In this document: positions 43,124 to 53,523 of the stretch, one piece after another
Numbering within the stretch: the first letter of the stretch is position 1
Layout of the letters: the number at the start of each line of letters is the position of its first letter
Source: Polynucleobacter sp. MWH-Jannik1A5
GTDB taxonomy: Bacteria; Pseudomonadota; Gammaproteobacteria; Burkholderiales; Burkholderiaceae
Reading direction: 5' to 3'
Assembly: GCF_018881795.1 (NCBI RefSeq)
Contig: NZ_JACVPQ010000001.1
Coordinates: forward strand, 1,210,510 to 1,274,509
DNA: 64,000 bases
Position numbers and translations under genes: made by a program
The notes under the pieces: generated by a model
The model's input: only the letters and a program-made list of their open reading frames with translations
Databases searched by the model: none
What the model was told of the DNA's origin: nothing

Positions 43124-43723
43124 TTACTTAGTATTTGATGGGATTACAAAGCCAGCGTCTCGTAGTAAACCTGTTAATGCAATGAGAGGTAGACCAATGA
43201 GTGCAGTAGGATCATCGCTCTGAATGGATTCCAGCAGGCTAATACCAAGGCCTTCAGACTTGGCGCTACCAGCACAATCATATGGTTCTTCCGCGAGTAA
43301 GTAGGACTCTAAGACGCTATCTGGAAGTTTGCGAAAGGTGACTTTGGTAGGAACGCATAAAGTAGTTTGGGTATCACCCTTCATTAAGCAAAAAGCTGTT
43401 TGAAAAATGACTGTTTGACCGCGCATGAGTTGTAATTGCGCTAGCGCTCTTTCGAAATTACCTGGCTTACCAATTGCTGCGCCACAAAGATCTGCAACTT
43501 GATCAGATCCAATCACCCAAGCATCGGGATGTTCATTTGCAACCGCAGCTGCCTTTGCGTGCGCGAGACGCATTGCTAAATCGAGAGTGCTCTCACCAGT
43601 GAGGGGTGTTTCATCTACCTTTGGTGAAATGACTTCAAAAGGAATCCGCAGGCGCTCTAAAAGTTCGCGGCGGTATTTGGAGGTAGACCCCAGAATTAAA
43701 GGTGGGTTTTGGAAACTACTCAT
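43124..43723 (-). CDS. yceF: Maf/YceF nucleoside triphosphate pyrophosphatase
   Basis: A 199-residue Maf-family pyrophosphatase. ILGSTSKYRRELLERL is the N-terminal substrate loop, VDETPLTGES the next and VIGSDQVADL the catalytic Asp region. Position next to yceD and rpmF indicates the YceF subgroup, which acts on 7-methyl-GTP to clear damaged nucleotides. The promoter region is the 43-bp gap shared with divergent yceD. Confidence 0.9.
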   Translation of the reverse strand: MSSFQNPPLILGSTSKYRRELLERLRIPFEVISPKVDETPLTGESTLDLAMRLAHAKAAAVANEHPDAWVIGSDQVADLCGAAIGKPGNFERALAQLQLMRGQTVIFQTAFCLMKGDTQTTLCVPTKVTFRKLPDSVLESYLLAEEPYDCAGSAKSEGLGISLLESIQSDDPTALIGLPLIALTGLLRDAGFVIPSNTK

Positions 43724-43766
43724 CGTGTTCTGTGCTTTCTAGTGCCGCTTCATTTAGACTGATGCT

Positions 43767-44342
43767 ATGAATCGTAATCAAGTTTTACCTCAAGTCGAAC
43801 TATCTTCTGAGCCTAGTGCCTTAAAGAGGATAGATTTTTGTGCCCCTCAATCTTATAAGGGTGCTGGTTTTTTAAGCATCCCAGATCTGCCAAGAGTGGC
43901 TGAGGAGGCTTCAATTATCAATCCGGGTGACGGGTTTGACTGGTCGGTTCAAACACATTTTGAAGATTCACCTGGCAGTGAGCCGCGTCAAATCCTCGTA
44001 TTGGACCTAAAAGGCCGTCTGCACCTAGTTTGCCAGCGCTGTTTACAGGATTGCGCGGTGGATTTGGAAGAAAAGCGGCGTTTTGTCCTTGTGGCCACTG
44101 ACGAAGAGGCTGACGCCTATCCCTTGGAGGATGAAGAGCAAGAGCCTTTGGTCATTAGCCAGCATTTCAACCTCCTGGAAACCATTGAGGACGAGATTTT
44201 GCTGTCTTTACCCTTGATTCCTAAGCATCCAGAAGGCTTTTGTGAGCCTCATGCCTCTACTTTCGGGGGTGAGGGGGATGAAACGGCCGAAAATGAGCGG
44301 GAAAACCCCTTTAACATATTGAAAAATATGAGGAAAAACTGA
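43767..44342 (+). CDS. yceD: YceD/DUF177 family protein
   Basis: A 191-residue protein of the DUF177 family. The conserved zinc-like pair is LVCQRCLQDCAVDLEE near residue 90, with acidic stretches after it. In plants the homologue is needed for 23S rRNA accumulation, and the bacterial gene is regularly next to rpmF, so a role in large ribosomal subunit assembly is likely. It should be co-transcribed with rpmF 105 bases further on. Confidence 0.9.
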   Translation: MNRNQVLPQVELSSEPSALKRIDFCAPQSYKGAGFLSIPDLPRVAEEASIINPGDGFDWSVQTHFEDSPGSEPRQILVLDLKGRLHLVCQRCLQDCAVDLEEKRRFVLVATDEEADAYPLEDEEQEPLVISQHFNLLETIEDEILLSLPLIPKHPEGFCEPHASTFGGEGDETAENERENPFNILKNMRKN

Positions 44343-44447
44343 AATCAGGAGTTTGATTTCAGTTGTTGTTTTGCGTGCCTTTTGTCAATAAATCAAGCAT
44401 TTAGGCGCTTTTCCATGCTAGAATGTCGCCTTGCTTAGGAGTTCAAT

Positions 44448-44627
44448 ATGGCCGTTCAACAAAACAAAAAATCACCTTCCAAACGTGGCATGCATCGTGC
44501 GCACGACTTTTTGACCGCACCTGCTACGGCTGTTGAAGCCACAACTGGTGAGGCTCATTTGCGCCACCACATTTCACCTAACGGCTACTATCGTGGTCGT
44601 AAAGTTGTTAAAACTAAAAACGACTAA
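44448..44627 (+). CDS. rpmF: 50S ribosomal protein L32
   Basis: A 59-residue ribosomal protein. It begins [20 protein letters not shown] and ends [14 protein letters not shown]. There are no zinc-ribbon cysteines, so it is the Cys-minus form usual in proteobacteria. AGGAG (44437-44441) is 6 bases before the ATG. The order yceD-rpmF-plsX-fabH is strongly conserved. Confidence 0.96.
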   Translation: MAVQQNKKSPSKRGMHRAHDFLTAPATAVEATTGEAHLRHHISPNGYYRGRKVVKTKND

Positions 44628-44648
44628 TTTTTTAGTCTAAACAGATAG

Positions 44649-44677
44649 AAGCGGCTCCAGTAAAAGCCGCTTTTTTC
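44649..44677 (+). terminator. Intrinsic terminator after rpmF
   Basis: AAGCGGCT and AGCCGCTT form a stem with an 8-base loop, followed by TTTTTTC. It ends 33 bases before plsX, so it should raise rpmF relative to the fatty acid genes, or mark a separate promoter for plsX. Confidence 0.8.
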
Positions 44678-44710
44678 TTGGATAAATCACTTGCAGCAAT
44701 CAATGAGTTT

Positions 44711-45724
44711 ATGAGCGTTACTCTAGCTATTGATGCCATGGGCGGAGATCATGGAGTCGTCGTGACGGTTCCAGCTGCCTGCGATTTTTTAGAAAAACAT
44801 GCTGATGTGAAGATCGCCCTTGTCGGCGATCCCGATTTAATCAAGCAAGTCTTGAGTAAATCTTCTAAAGCTCCCATGGAGCGCATTCAAATTATTCCCG
44901 CTAGTGAAGTGGTCTTGATGGATGATCCCATTGAGGTAGCTTTGCGTCGCAAAAAAGATTCTTCAATGCGTGTTGCCATTGAGCAAGTAAAAGAGGGTGC
45001 GGCAGACGCAGTTATCTCTTCTGGTAACACTGGTGCACTCATGGCGATCTCTCGCTATATCCTTAAAACCCTTGAAGGTGTTGATCGTCCGGCGATTGCT
45101 ACAGCTATCCCCAATGAATTAGGACGCGGCACAACGATGCTGGATTTGGGTGCGAACGCTGATTGTGAGCCAATGCACTTGGTTCAGTTTGCTCAAATGG
45201 CCAACGTGATGGTTCAAGTAGTTGATGGTAAGCAAAATCCTTCGATTGGCCTTCTCAACATTGGCGAGGAAGTCATTAAGGGGAACGAAGTTGTGAAGCA
45301 AACCAGCGAGTTGCTACGTGAAACTTCCTTAAACTTTTATGGCAACGTAGAAGGTAATGACATCTTTAAAGGCACAACAGATATTGTTGTGTGCGATGGT
45401 TTTGTGGGTAACGTTGTTTTAAAGGCTAGCGAAGGCTTGGCAAAAATGATGAGCGGCATGATTCGAGAAGAATTCAATCGCTCATGGTTAACTAAGTTAA
45501 TGGCGATCTGTGCAATGGTGCCATTACTCAGGGTGCGTAAGCGCGTTGATCATCGTCGTTATAACGGTGCAGTATTGTTGGGTTTACGTGGTTGCGTCAT
45601 TAAGAGCCATGGCTCTGCTGACCGCTTTGCGTTTGGTTTTGCTTTGGATCGCGCCTATGAGGCGGCCAAGAATCGCATGGTAGAGCGCATTGCTGCAGCC
45701 TTTGTGGTGGAGACAAAAGAATGA
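44711..45724 (+). CDS. plsX: Phosphate acyltransferase PlsX
   Basis: A 337-residue peripheral membrane enzyme that turns acyl-ACP into acyl-phosphate, the first step towards phosphatidic acid. It starts [15 protein letters not shown], the invariant PlsX start. [10 protein letters not shown] and [16 protein letters not shown] are further conserved blocks. ATG 44711 is preferred; an upstream TTG lies inside the rpmF terminator. The end overlaps fabH by 4 nt. Confidence 0.95.
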   Translation: MSVTLAIDAMGGDHGVVVTVPAACDFLEKHADVKIALVGDPDLIKQVLSKSSKAPMERIQIIPASEVVLMDDPIEVALRRKKDSSMRVAIEQVKEGAADAVISSGNTGALMAISRYILKTLEGVDRPAIATAIPNELGRGTTMLDLGANADCEPMHLVQFAQMANVMVQVVDGKQNPSIGLLNIGEEVIKGNEVVKQTSELLRETSLNFYGNVEGNDIFKGTTDIVVCDGFVGNVVLKASEGLAKMMSGMIREEFNRSWLTKLMAICAMVPLLRVRKRVDHRRYNGAVLLGLRGCVIKSHGSADRFAFGFALDRAYEAAKNRMVERIAAAFVVETKE

Positions 45725-46707
45725 GTATCTTTGCAAGAGTAGCTGGCACTGGAAGTTATCTTCCTGAACTGCGTTTAACTAATCAAGATTTAGTAGAGCG
45801 CCTCGCTAAGTCAGGCCTAGAGACTAGCGACGAATGGATTAAAACGCGCAGCGGTATTTCCGCGCGTCACTTTGCGGCTGAGAATGAGCTCACAAGCGAT
45901 TTGGCTGTAAAGGCTGCAGAGGCTGCACTCACTAGCGCTGGGATTACCTCTGAAGATTTAGATCTCATTATTTTGGCTACTTCTACACCTGATCATTTGG
46001 GTGGATTTCCAAGCACGGCTTGTGTAGTGCAAGATAAATTAGGTGCGCATACATCTTGCGCGGCTTTCGATGTACAGGCAGTTTGTGCCGGCTTTACTTA
46101 CGCACTCGCTATTGCAGATGCTTTTATCCGCTCTGGCACATACAAAAAAGTACTGGTGATTGGTGCTGAAACCTTCTCACGTATTCTGAATTTTCAAGAC
46201 CGTGGCACTTGTGTTTTGTTCGGCGACGGCGCTGGAGCAGTTGTACTTGAAGCCTCAAAAGAGGCCGGCATCCTATCTACAGCATTACATGCTGATGGTA
46301 GTCAACGCGATATCTTGTGTGTGCCTGGGCGTGCTGGTAATGGCGAAGTCCATGGCTCACCATTTATGACTATGGATGGTCAAGCAGTATTTAAATTGGC
46401 GGTTAAAGTTCTCGAGCAGGTAGCTCATGAGGCGCTTGATAAAGCCAATCTCAAAGCAGAGCAGATCGACTGGTTAGTTCCTCATCAAGCTAATATTCGC
46501 ATCATGGAGGGCACTGCCAAGAAGATGGGCATGTCAATGGATAAGGTCATTGTGACTGTGCATGAGCATGGCAATACATCTGCAGCCTCTATTCCATTGG
46601 CCTTAGATTCTGGCGTGCGCTCTGGACAGATTAAGCGTGGTCAACATCTCTTATTAGAGGGTGTTGGTGGCGGCTTTGCTTGGGGTGCGGTAGCTCTCAA
46701 GTATTAA
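45721..46707 (+). CDS. fabH: 3-oxoacyl-ACP synthase III FabH
   Basis: A 328-residue condensing enzyme that starts fatty acid synthesis by joining acetyl-CoA to malonyl-ACP. The catalytic Cys122 lies in [13 protein letters not shown]. The His is in [11 protein letters not shown] and the Asn in [23 protein letters not shown] is the typical N-terminal loop. Confidence 0.96.
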   Translation: MSIFARVAGTGSYLPELRLTNQDLVERLAKSGLETSDEWIKTRSGISARHFAAENELTSDLAVKAAEAALTSAGITSEDLDLIILATSTPDHLGGFPSTACVVQDKLGAHTSCAAFDVQAVCAGFTYALAIADAFIRSGTYKKVLVIGAETFSRILNFQDRGTCVLFGDGAGAVVLEASKEAGILSTALHADGSQRDILCVPGRAGNGEVHGSPFMTMDGQAVFKLAVKVLEQVAHEALDKANLKAEQIDWLVPHQANIRIMEGTAKKMGMSMDKVIVTVHEHGNTSAASIPLALDSGVRSGQIKRGQHLLLEGVGGGFAWGAVALKY

Positions 46708-46750
46708 AAATTTTTCCTTCATTAATTTAATTATTTAGCGAATTATTCTC

Positions 46751-47686
46751 ATGACATTTGCATTCGTATTCCCAGGTCAAGGTTCTCAATCTGTTGGCAT
46801 GCTCAATTCCATTGCCGAGCGCCCAGAAGTGCGTACAACATTGCAAGAGGCGTCTGATGCCTTGGGTGAAGATGTCACAAAACTGATTGCCGAAGGCCCT
46901 GCTGAAGCATTGTCTTTAACAACCAATACTCAGCCTGTAATGCTGACTGCTGGCGTGGCGTTTTATCGCGCCTGGTTGGCTGCTGGTGGTACTGCTCCTA
47001 AAGTGATGGCGGGCCATAGTCTTGGCGAGTACTCTGCCTTGGTTGCTGCAGGCGTGATTTCATTTAAAGATGCTGTACCTTTGGTGCGTTTTCGTGCTGA
47101 AGCAATGCAAAGTGCCGTCCCGGTTGGTACTGGCGGTATGGCTGCTATTTTGGGCTTAGATGATGCAACCGTGATTAAAGTTTGCGCTGAAGCAAGTGCT
47201 GCTTCTGGAGGTGTGGTTGAAGCGGTCAATTTCAATGCGCCAGGACAAGTGGTGATTGCAGGTGCAAGCGATGCTGTTACTAAAGCGTGTGAGCTACTAA
47301 AAGCTGCAGGCGCTAAGCGTGCTTTGCCATTGCCAGTGTCAGCACCATTTCATTCTTCCTTATTGCAACCTGCTTCTGAAAAGCTACAAGGTTACTTGGC
47401 AAATATCGAATTTAAAGCGCCGACTATTCCGGTGATTAATAACGTCGATGTCGCCATCTTGAATGATCCGATTGCCATTAAGGATGCTTTAGTGCGGCAG
47501 GCCGCCAAGCCTGTGCGTTGGCAGGAAACGATTCAGGCGATGGCTGGGCAAGGTATTACTCAGGTTGTAGAGTGCGGGCCAGGCAAAGTATTGGCAGGCT
47601 TGACTAAACGGATTAATGATCAGGTCACTGGTGTGCCAGTGTTTGATGAAGCTAGCTTGACTGAAGTTCTCGCAAGCCTTAAATAA
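46751..47686 (+). CDS. fabD: Malonyl-CoA:ACP transacylase FabD
   Basis: A 311-residue enzyme that moves malonyl groups to ACP for chain elongation. The nucleophile Ser90 lies in AGHSLGEYSAL. FVFPGQGSQSVGM is the conserved start, SAPFHSSLL contains the catalytic His, and VECGPGKVLAGLTKR the end. Gene order with fabH and fabG is standard. Confidence 0.96.
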   Translation: MTFAFVFPGQGSQSVGMLNSIAERPEVRTTLQEASDALGEDVTKLIAEGPAEALSLTTNTQPVMLTAGVAFYRAWLAAGGTAPKVMAGHSLGEYSALVAAGVISFKDAVPLVRFRAEAMQSAVPVGTGGMAAILGLDDATVIKVCAEASAASGGVVEAVNFNAPGQVVIAGASDAVTKACELLKAAGAKRALPLPVSAPFHSSLLQPASEKLQGYLANIEFKAPTIPVINNVDVAILNDPIAIKDALVRQAAKPVRWQETIQAMAGQGITQVVECGPGKVLAGLTKRINDQVTGVPVFDEASLTEVLASLK

Positions 47687-47727
47687 AATCCAGATTACAG
47701 AAATAAATAAGACAGCGGAAGATAAAT

Positions 47728-48471
47728 ATGAATCTCGACTTAAGCGGACAAATTGCCCTCGTAACAGGTGCCTCACGTGGCATTGGCCAAGCGATTGCAG
47801 ATGAGCTGGTAAAGTGCGGCGCCAAGGTAATCGGTACTGCCACATCTGAGAGTGGAGCTCAGGCTATTGATGAGCGTTTAAAAACTTCGGGCGGTGCAGG
47901 GAAGGTATTGAATGTCACCTTACCAAATGCTTGCGAAGAAATGATTGATTTGATCGTCAAAGAATATGGTGGCATCAATATCTTGGTAAATAATGCCGGC
48001 ATCACTCGTGATAACTTGGCAATGCGTATGAAGTCAGAAGAGTGGACTGATGTGATCGATACCAACTTAAGTTCAGTTTTCCGTCTTTCTCAAGCTGTAT
48101 TGCGTCCAATGATGAAGGCGCGTGCCGGACGCATTATTAACATTACCTCCATCGTTGGTCATATGGGCAATGCAGGCCAGGCAAATTATGCTGCCGCAAA
48201 AGCGGGTGTTTCTGGGATGACTCGTGCTCTAGCCCGGGAAATCGGAAGCCGAAACATCACCGTGAATTGCGTGGCGCCTGGCTTTATCGATACTGATATG
48301 ACCCGTGCTTTGAGCGAAGAGCAGCAAAATGCCCTAAAAGTGAACATTCCTTTGGCTCGATTGGGCAGCCCAGAGGATGTGGCTCAGGCAGTGGCGTTTT
48401 TAGCCTCTCCAGCTGCTGGGTACATTACGGGTAATACCCTACACGTCAATGGCGGACTATATTTAGCCTAA
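47728..48471 (+). CDS. fabG: 3-oxoacyl-ACP reductase FabG
   Basis: A 247-residue short-chain dehydrogenase that reduces 3-oxoacyl-ACP with NADPH. VTGASRGIGQAIA is the cofactor loop, NNAGITRDNLAMRM the NNAG motif, and the catalytic Ser-Tyr-Lys are in NITSIVGHMG and NYAAAKAGV. The C-terminus GNTLHVNGGLYL is typical. Confidence 0.96.
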   Translation: MNLDLSGQIALVTGASRGIGQAIADELVKCGAKVIGTATSESGAQAIDERLKTSGGAGKVLNVTLPNACEEMIDLIVKEYGGINILVNNAGITRDNLAMRMKSEEWTDVIDTNLSSVFRLSQAVLRPMMKARAGRIINITSIVGHMGNAGQANYAAAKAGVSGMTRALAREIGSRNITVNCVAPGFIDTDMTRALSEEQQNALKVNIPLARLGSPEDVAQAVAFLASPAAGYITGNTLHVNGGLYLA

Positions 48472-48506
48472 CGGCAAAGCGAGGATTTGGTCATTTTTAG
48501 GCGAAT

Positions 48507-48535
48507 TTGCTAATTCGGTCCGCCAAACTGATAAA
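48507..48535 (+). promoter_or_regulatory. Candidate promoter for acpP
   Basis: TTGCTA (48507-48512) and GATAAA (48530-48535) are spaced by 17 bp in the 102-bp gap before acpP. A private promoter would suit the high level of ACP needed. Matches are moderate. Confidence 0.3.
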
Positions 48536-48573
48536 ATCCTTTTCATCGTTTTTTACAACCCCTGGGGAAATTA

Positions 48574-48813
48574 ATGGACAACATCGAACAACGCGTTAAG
48601 AAAATCGTCGCTGAGCAATTAGGCGTCGCAGAAGGAGATATCAAGAATGAATCTTCTTTCGTGAACGACTTGGGCGCTGACTCTCTTGACACTGTTGAGC
48701 TGGTTATGGCTTTGGAAGATGAATTCGGTATCGAAATTCCTGATGAGGAAGCTGAAAAGATCACTACAGTTCAGCTCGCGATCGACTTCGCTAAATCAAA
48801 AGCTCAGGGTTAA
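48574..48813 (+). CDS. acpP: Acyl carrier protein
   Basis: A 79-residue ACP. Ser37 in [15 protein letters not shown] is the attachment site of phosphopantetheine, added by AcpS, whose gene is at 57588. The acidic four-helix protein carries all intermediates of fatty acid synthesis. A GGGGAAATTA ribosome site precedes the ATG. Confidence 0.97.
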   Translation: MDNIEQRVKKIVAEQLGVAEGDIKNESSFVNDLGADSLDTVELVMALEDEFGIEIPDEEAEKITTVQLAIDFAKSKAQG

Positions 48814-48834
48814 TTCCCTAGCCTAGGTATTACT

Positions 48835-50082
48835 GTGTCAGCATCAAATGGCCGACGCCGGGTAGTAGTTACCGGCCTTGGTCTCATCTCACCTGTTGGT
48901 AATTCAGTTGATGTAGCTTGGTCTAATTTGCTCGCGGGCAAATCAGGCATCGCTACCATCACTAAGTTTGACCATACTCCGCTAAGCGTTCATTTCGCTG
49001 GAGAGGTGAAAGATTTCAATGTCGAAGAATATGTTTCTGCCAAAGAGGCGCGCCATATGGATACCTTTATCCATTACGGTATCGCTGCTGGTACGCAAGC
49101 ACTACGCGACAGTGGTTTAGAGATCACCGAACAAAACGCCGAGCGTGTTGGCGTCATGGTTGGCTCCGGTATCGGCGGCCTGCCAATGATTGAAGAAACA
49201 GGCGCTGAGCTTTTAGCTCGTGGCCCGCGTCGTATCTCACCATTCTTTGTTCCAGGTTCAATCATTAATATGATTTCTGGGCATCTGAGTATTTTGTTTG
49301 GCCTTAAGGGTCCAAACGTTGCTGCGGTGACTGCCTGTACAACTGGTTTGCACAGCATTGGTTTGGCTGCGCGTTTAATTCAGTATGGCGATGCTGATGT
49401 CATGGTTGCCGGTGGTGCTGAATCAACTATCTCTGCTTTGGGTGTTGGCGGTTTTGCCTCTGCAAGAGCGCTGTCTACACGCAATGATGATCCCGCAACT
49501 GCATCACGCCCTTGGGATAAAGACCGCGATGGTTTTGTTCTCGGTGAAGGTGCTGGCGTTGTGGTACTAGAAGAATACGAACATGCAAAAGCTCGTGGTG
49601 CAAAAATCTATTGCGAACTATTAGGCTTTGGCATGAGTGGTGATGCTTATCACATGACTGCTCCCAATATGGATGGCCCACGTCGTTGCATGGTCAATGC
49701 GATGCGCGATGCCAAACTGAATCCAGATCAGATTCAATACCTGAATGCTCATGGTACTTCTACGCCACTAGGTGATAAGAATGAAACTGAAGCAATCAAA
49801 GCTGCTTTAGGCGATCACGCTAAAAAGGCTTTAATTAACTCTACCAAGTCGATGACTGGCCACCTTTTGGGCGGTGCAGGTGGCTTAGAGTCTGTATTTA
49901 CTATTTTGGCGCTTCATCATCAGAAATCGCCGCCTACCATCAATATCTTCAATCAAGATCCAGAGTGCGACTTGGACTACTGCGCCAATACCGCTAGGGA
50001 TGTGAAGATCGACCATGCAGTCAAAAACAATTTTGGCTTTGGGGGTACTAACGGTACCTTGATTTTTGGCAAACTGACCTAA
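48835..50082 (+). CDS. fabF: 3-oxoacyl-ACP synthase II FabF
   Basis: A 415-residue chain-elongating condensing enzyme. Catalytic Cys168 lies in [13 protein letters not shown], and the two histidines in [13 protein letters not shown] and [12 protein letters not shown]. The start is GTG 48835 ([16 protein letters not shown]), 21 bases after acpP. In related genera the next gene is rpoE; here a DegQ-like protease follows after 50 bases. Confidence 0.96.
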   Translation: MSASNGRRRVVVTGLGLISPVGNSVDVAWSNLLAGKSGIATITKFDHTPLSVHFAGEVKDFNVEEYVSAKEARHMDTFIHYGIAAGTQALRDSGLEITEQNAERVGVMVGSGIGGLPMIEETGAELLARGPRRISPFFVPGSIINMISGHLSILFGLKGPNVAAVTACTTGLHSIGLAARLIQYGDADVMVAGGAESTISALGVGGFASARALSTRNDDPATASRPWDKDRDGFVLGEGAGVVVLEEYEHAKARGAKIYCELLGFGMSGDAYHMTAPNMDGPRRCMVNAMRDAKLNPDQIQYLNAHGTSTPLGDKNETEAIKAALGDHAKKALINSTKSMTGHLLGGAGGLESVFTILALHHQKSPPTINIFNQDPECDLDYCANTARDVKIDHAVKNNFGFGGTNGTLIFGKLT

Positions 50083-50132
50083 TATTCTTAGTATCTTCAT
50101 TGTTGGTCTTTACCAAGTAGGTCTATAGCATT

Positions 50133-51581
50133 ATGAAAAAGTACTTAATTGCGCTCATGGCTATCTTTAGCTTTGGGCAAGTTGCATTTATTCCATCAGC
50201 CTCTGCGCAAAATCCACGGGTAACGATTCCTGATTTTGCTGATTTGGTTGAGCGTGCGAGCCCAGCGGTTGTGAATATTCGCACGACTGAAAAGGTTGTC
50301 CAACAGCAGGCTCAAGGCGGCATTCCTGGGATACCCGAGGATCAAGCTGAATTCTTCCGCCGTTTCTTTGGCGTGCCTATTCCTGGAATTCCAAATAGTC
50401 CTAAGCAAGCGCAACCGAACTCCGGTAAGCCGCAAGAAGCGGATCGTGGTGTGGGCTCTGGTTTCATTATTGAATCTAACGGCTTAATTTTGACAAACGC
50501 TCACGTAGTCGAGGGTGCAACCACTATTTATGTCACCTTAACTGACAAGCGTGAATTCAAAGCAAAGTTACTTGGTATGGATAAACGTACCGATGTTGCT
50601 GTTGTCAAAATTGAAGCACGCGATTTGCCTAAGCTGCCTTTAGGCGACTCTTCAAGAGTGCGTGTGGGTGAATGGGTTTTAGCTATTGGTTCCCCGTTTG
50701 GCCTTGAGAATACGGTCACCGCAGGGATTGTGTCTGCGAAGAGTCGTGATACTGGTGACTACTTACCATTTATTCAAACAGACGTTGCAGTGAACCCAGG
50801 AAATTCTGGCGGCCCATTGTTAAATACTGCTGGCCAAGTGATTGGTATCAACTCGCAAATCTTCAGTCGCTCCGGCGGTTATATGGGAATCTCTTTTGCG
50901 ATTCCGATTGATGAAGCAATGCGTGTTGCAGATCAATTGCGTACGAACGGAAAGATGACGCGTGGTCGTATCGGTGTAGCTTTAGGTGAGATGACTAAAG
51001 ATGTTGCTGAGAGTCTTGGCTTAGGCAAGCCTCGTGGCGCATATGTTCGTAACGTTGAGCCAGGTGGCCCAGCTGCTGCTGGCGGAATTGAATCCGGCGA
51101 TGTGATTCTGAGTTTCAACGGGCGTGAAATTGCTAGATCAACTGATTTACCGAGAGTGGTGGGTGAAATTAAACCGGGCACTTCAGTGCCGTTGCAAGTT
51201 TGGCGTAAAGGAGGCACTCGTGATTTAACGGTTACCGTAGCCGATGCTGAATCGAACCAAGCTGCCAATAAGAAATCGGATGCTCCAGCTGCGACTGGCA
51301 ATAGTATGAATGCCCTTGGAGTGGCTGTGGGAGAGCTTTCAGATGCCAAAAAGAAGGATTTGAATATCAAAGGCGGGGTTGAGGTTACTGGATTAGGGGA
51401 TGGCCCCTTGGCTAGAGCCGGAATTCGGCCGGGCGACGTCATTATTCGGGTTGCAGATGCTGATATTACTGGCGTCAAGCAGTTTGAGTCCTTGGTCAAA
51501 GGCCTAGATTCCAATAAGGCTGTGCCGGTCTTTATACGCCGCGCTGATAGCACCTTGGTAGTCCCTGTAAGGCCAAAATAA
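50133..51581 (+). CDS. mucD: Periplasmic serine protease, Do/DegQ family (MucD)
   Basis: A 482-residue protease with a signal peptide cleaved after Ala25 (PSASA). The triad is His124 (TNAHVV), Asp154 (KRTDVAVVK) and Ser225 (NPGNSGGPLL). Two PDZ domains follow (about residues 270-360 and 390-478). It degrades misfolded envelope proteins. Its place before lepA is that of mucD in other Burkholderiales, but the rpoE-rseA-rseB genes usually upstream are not present. Confidence 0.93.
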   Translation: MKKYLIALMAIFSFGQVAFIPSASAQNPRVTIPDFADLVERASPAVVNIRTTEKVVQQQAQGGIPGIPEDQAEFFRRFFGVPIPGIPNSPKQAQPNSGKPQEADRGVGSGFIIESNGLILTNAHVVEGATTIYVTLTDKREFKAKLLGMDKRTDVAVVKIEARDLPKLPLGDSSRVRVGEWVLAIGSPFGLENTVTAGIVSAKSRDTGDYLPFIQTDVAVNPGNSGGPLLNTAGQVIGINSQIFSRSGGYMGISFAIPIDEAMRVADQLRTNGKMTRGRIGVALGEMTKDVAESLGLGKPRGAYVRNVEPGGPAAAGGIESGDVILSFNGREIARSTDLPRVVGEIKPGTSVPLQVWRKGGTRDLTVTVADAESNQAANKKSDAPAATGNSMNALGVAVGELSDAKKKDLNIKGGVEVTGLGDGPLARAGIRPGDVIIRVADADITGVKQFESLVKGLDSNKAVPVFIRRADSTLVVPVRPK

Positions 51582-51717
51582 CCCTATTTTGAGCTTAAAA
51601 ATGAGGTTCGGCGCCTTTTGGGCGCCACCCATTACAATCACTTTAAGACACCTTTTTGCAGCGCATCATTGTGGTGCGTTCTGACAAGGCGTTTTTTGAA
51701 TGACCTATTAAGACGCT
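51582..51717 (+). other. mucD-lepA gap with a hairpin
   Basis: The 136-bp gap contains GGCGCC (51610-51615) facing GGCGCC (51621-51626) with a TTTTG loop, and GCGCATCA/TGGTGCG near 51660-51678. Neither has a downstream T-run. They may be mRNA hairpins or part of a lepA leader. Confidence 0.35.
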
Positions 51718-53523
51718 ATGGATTTAATCCGCAATTTTTCTATCATCGCCCATATTGATCACGGCAAATCGACGCTTGCTGATCGTATTATTCAACTCTG
51801 TGGCGGCCTTTCTGATCGCGAAATGGAAGCTCAGGTGCTCGACTCAATGGATATTGAGCGTGAGCGTGGCATCACCATTAAGGCCCAAACGGCTGCTTTA
51901 AATTACAAAGCCAAAGATGGCAAGATCTACAACATCAATTTGATCGATACCCCGGGACACGTTGACTTCTCTTATGAGGTTAGCCGCTCTTTATCAGCGT
52001 GTGAGGGTGCTTTATTGGTGGTTGATGCTAGCCAAGGTGTTGAGGCGCAAACAGTGGCTAACTGTTACATGGCTCTGGAGTTGGGTGTCGAGGTGGTGCC
52101 AGTACTGAATAAGATCGACTTACCTCAGGCTGATCCTGACCGCGCTAAAAAAGAAATTGAAGACGTCATTGGTATTGATGCATCAGAAGCGGTCACCTGC
52201 TCAGCTAAGACAGGCATGGGCGTTGAGGATGTGATCGAAGAAATGATTGCTAGAGTACCTCCGCCAACGGGTAACGCAGCAGATCCCTTGCAAGCCTTAA
52301 TTATCGACTCTTGGTTTGATAACTACGTTGGTGTTGTTATGTTGGTGCGCGTTGTGAACGGCACTCTGAAACCAAAAGAAAAAATTACCTTAATGGCTAA
52401 CGGTTCTAGTCATTTAGTTGAGCATGTTGGTGTATTTAGTCCGAAGTCAGTAGATCGTCCAGAGTTATCTGCTGGTCAAGTTGGTTTTGTGATTGCTGGT
52501 ATTAAGGAATTAAAAGCTGCCAAGGTTGGTGACACCGTTACCCATTCACCGGGACAGCAAGGTCGAGTTCCTGCAGCTGCGCCACTTCCTGGTTTTAAAG
52601 AGGTTAAGCCACAAGTATTCGCTGGCTTATATCCTGTTGAATCCAGTGAATACGATCAGTTGCGCGAATCTTTAGAAAAGTTACAACTGAATGATGCTTC
52701 GCTCTTGTATGAGCCAGAGGTATCACAAGCTCTTGGATTTGGTTTCCGCTGCGGCTTCTTGGGTTTATTGCACATGGAGATTGTGCAAGAGCGCTTAGAG
52801 CGTCAATACGGCATGAATCTCATCACTACTGCTCCAACGGTGGTGTATCAAGTCGAGCAGTCCGATGGAACTATTGTGCTGGTTGATAACCCATCAAAGA
52901 TGCCTGAGGCTAGCAAGATCAATACGATTCTTGAGCCTATCGTGACAGTCAATTTGTATATGCCTCAAGAGTATGTGGGCGCAATTATTACCTTGTGCGT
53001 TGGTAAGCGCGGCATTCAGATGGATATGAATTATCTCGGTCGACAGGTAAAGCTCACTTATGAGTTACCGATGGCTGAGATCGTTTTGGATTTCTTTGAC
53101 AAGATGAAGTCCATTTCACGTGGGTATGCCTCGATGGACTATGAGTTCAAAGAATATCGTCCAGCAGATGTAGTGAAGGTCGACATTCTCATTAATAGTG
53201 AGCGGGTTGATGCACTTTCAGTGATTGTTCATCGCAGTAATAGTCAACATCGTGGTCGCGAAGTTGTAGCGAAGATGCGCGGCATTATTCCCCGTCAAAT
53301 GTTTGATGTAGCAATTCAGGCGGCTATTGGTAGCAATATTGTTGCCCGTGAAAACGTGAAGGCATTGCGTAAAAACGTTTTGGCTAAGTGTTATGGTGGC
53401 GATATCTCACGTAAGCGTAAGCTTCTAGAGAAGCAAAAAGAGGGTAAGAAGCGCATGAAGCAGGTGGGTAACGTAGAGATCCCACAAGAAGCCTTCTTGG
53501 CTATTTTGCAGGTGGAAGATTAA
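51718..53523 (+). CDS. lepA: Elongation factor 4 (LepA)
   Basis: A 601-residue translational GTPase. G1 is [10 protein letters not shown]2 region [10 protein letters not shown]3 DTPGHVDF, G4 NKIDLP, G5 SAKTGMG. The C-terminal domain unique to LepA holds [20 protein letters not shown]. It acts on the ribosome during initiation or stalling. It overlaps lepB at the stop codon, the usual lepA-lepB pair. Confidence 0.97.
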   Translation: MDLIRNFSIIAHIDHGKSTLADRIIQLCGGLSDREMEAQVLDSMDIERERGITIKAQTAALNYKAKDGKIYNINLIDTPGHVDFSYEVSRSLSACEGALLVVDASQGVEAQTVANCYMALELGVEVVPVLNKIDLPQADPDRAKKEIEDVIGIDASEAVTCSAKTGMGVEDVIEEMIARVPPPTGNAADPLQALIIDSWFDNYVGVVMLVRVVNGTLKPKEKITLMANGSSHLVEHVGVFSPKSVDRPELSAGQVGFVIAGIKELKAAKVGDTVTHSPGQQGRVPAAAPLPGFKEVKPQVFAGLYPVESSEYDQLRESLEKLQLNDASLLYEPEVSQALGFGFRCGFLGLLHMEIVQERLERQYGMNLITTAPTVVYQVEQSDGTIVLVDNPSKMPEASKINTILEPIVTVNLYMPQEYVGAIITLCVGKRGIQMDMNYLGRQVKLTYELPMAEIVLDFFDKMKSISRGYASMDYEFKEYRPADVVKVDILINSERVDALSVIVHRSNSQHRGREVVAKMRGIIPRQMFDVAIQAAIGSNIVARENVKALRKNVLAKCYGGDISRKRKLLEKQKEGKKRMKQVGNVEIPQEAFLAILQVED

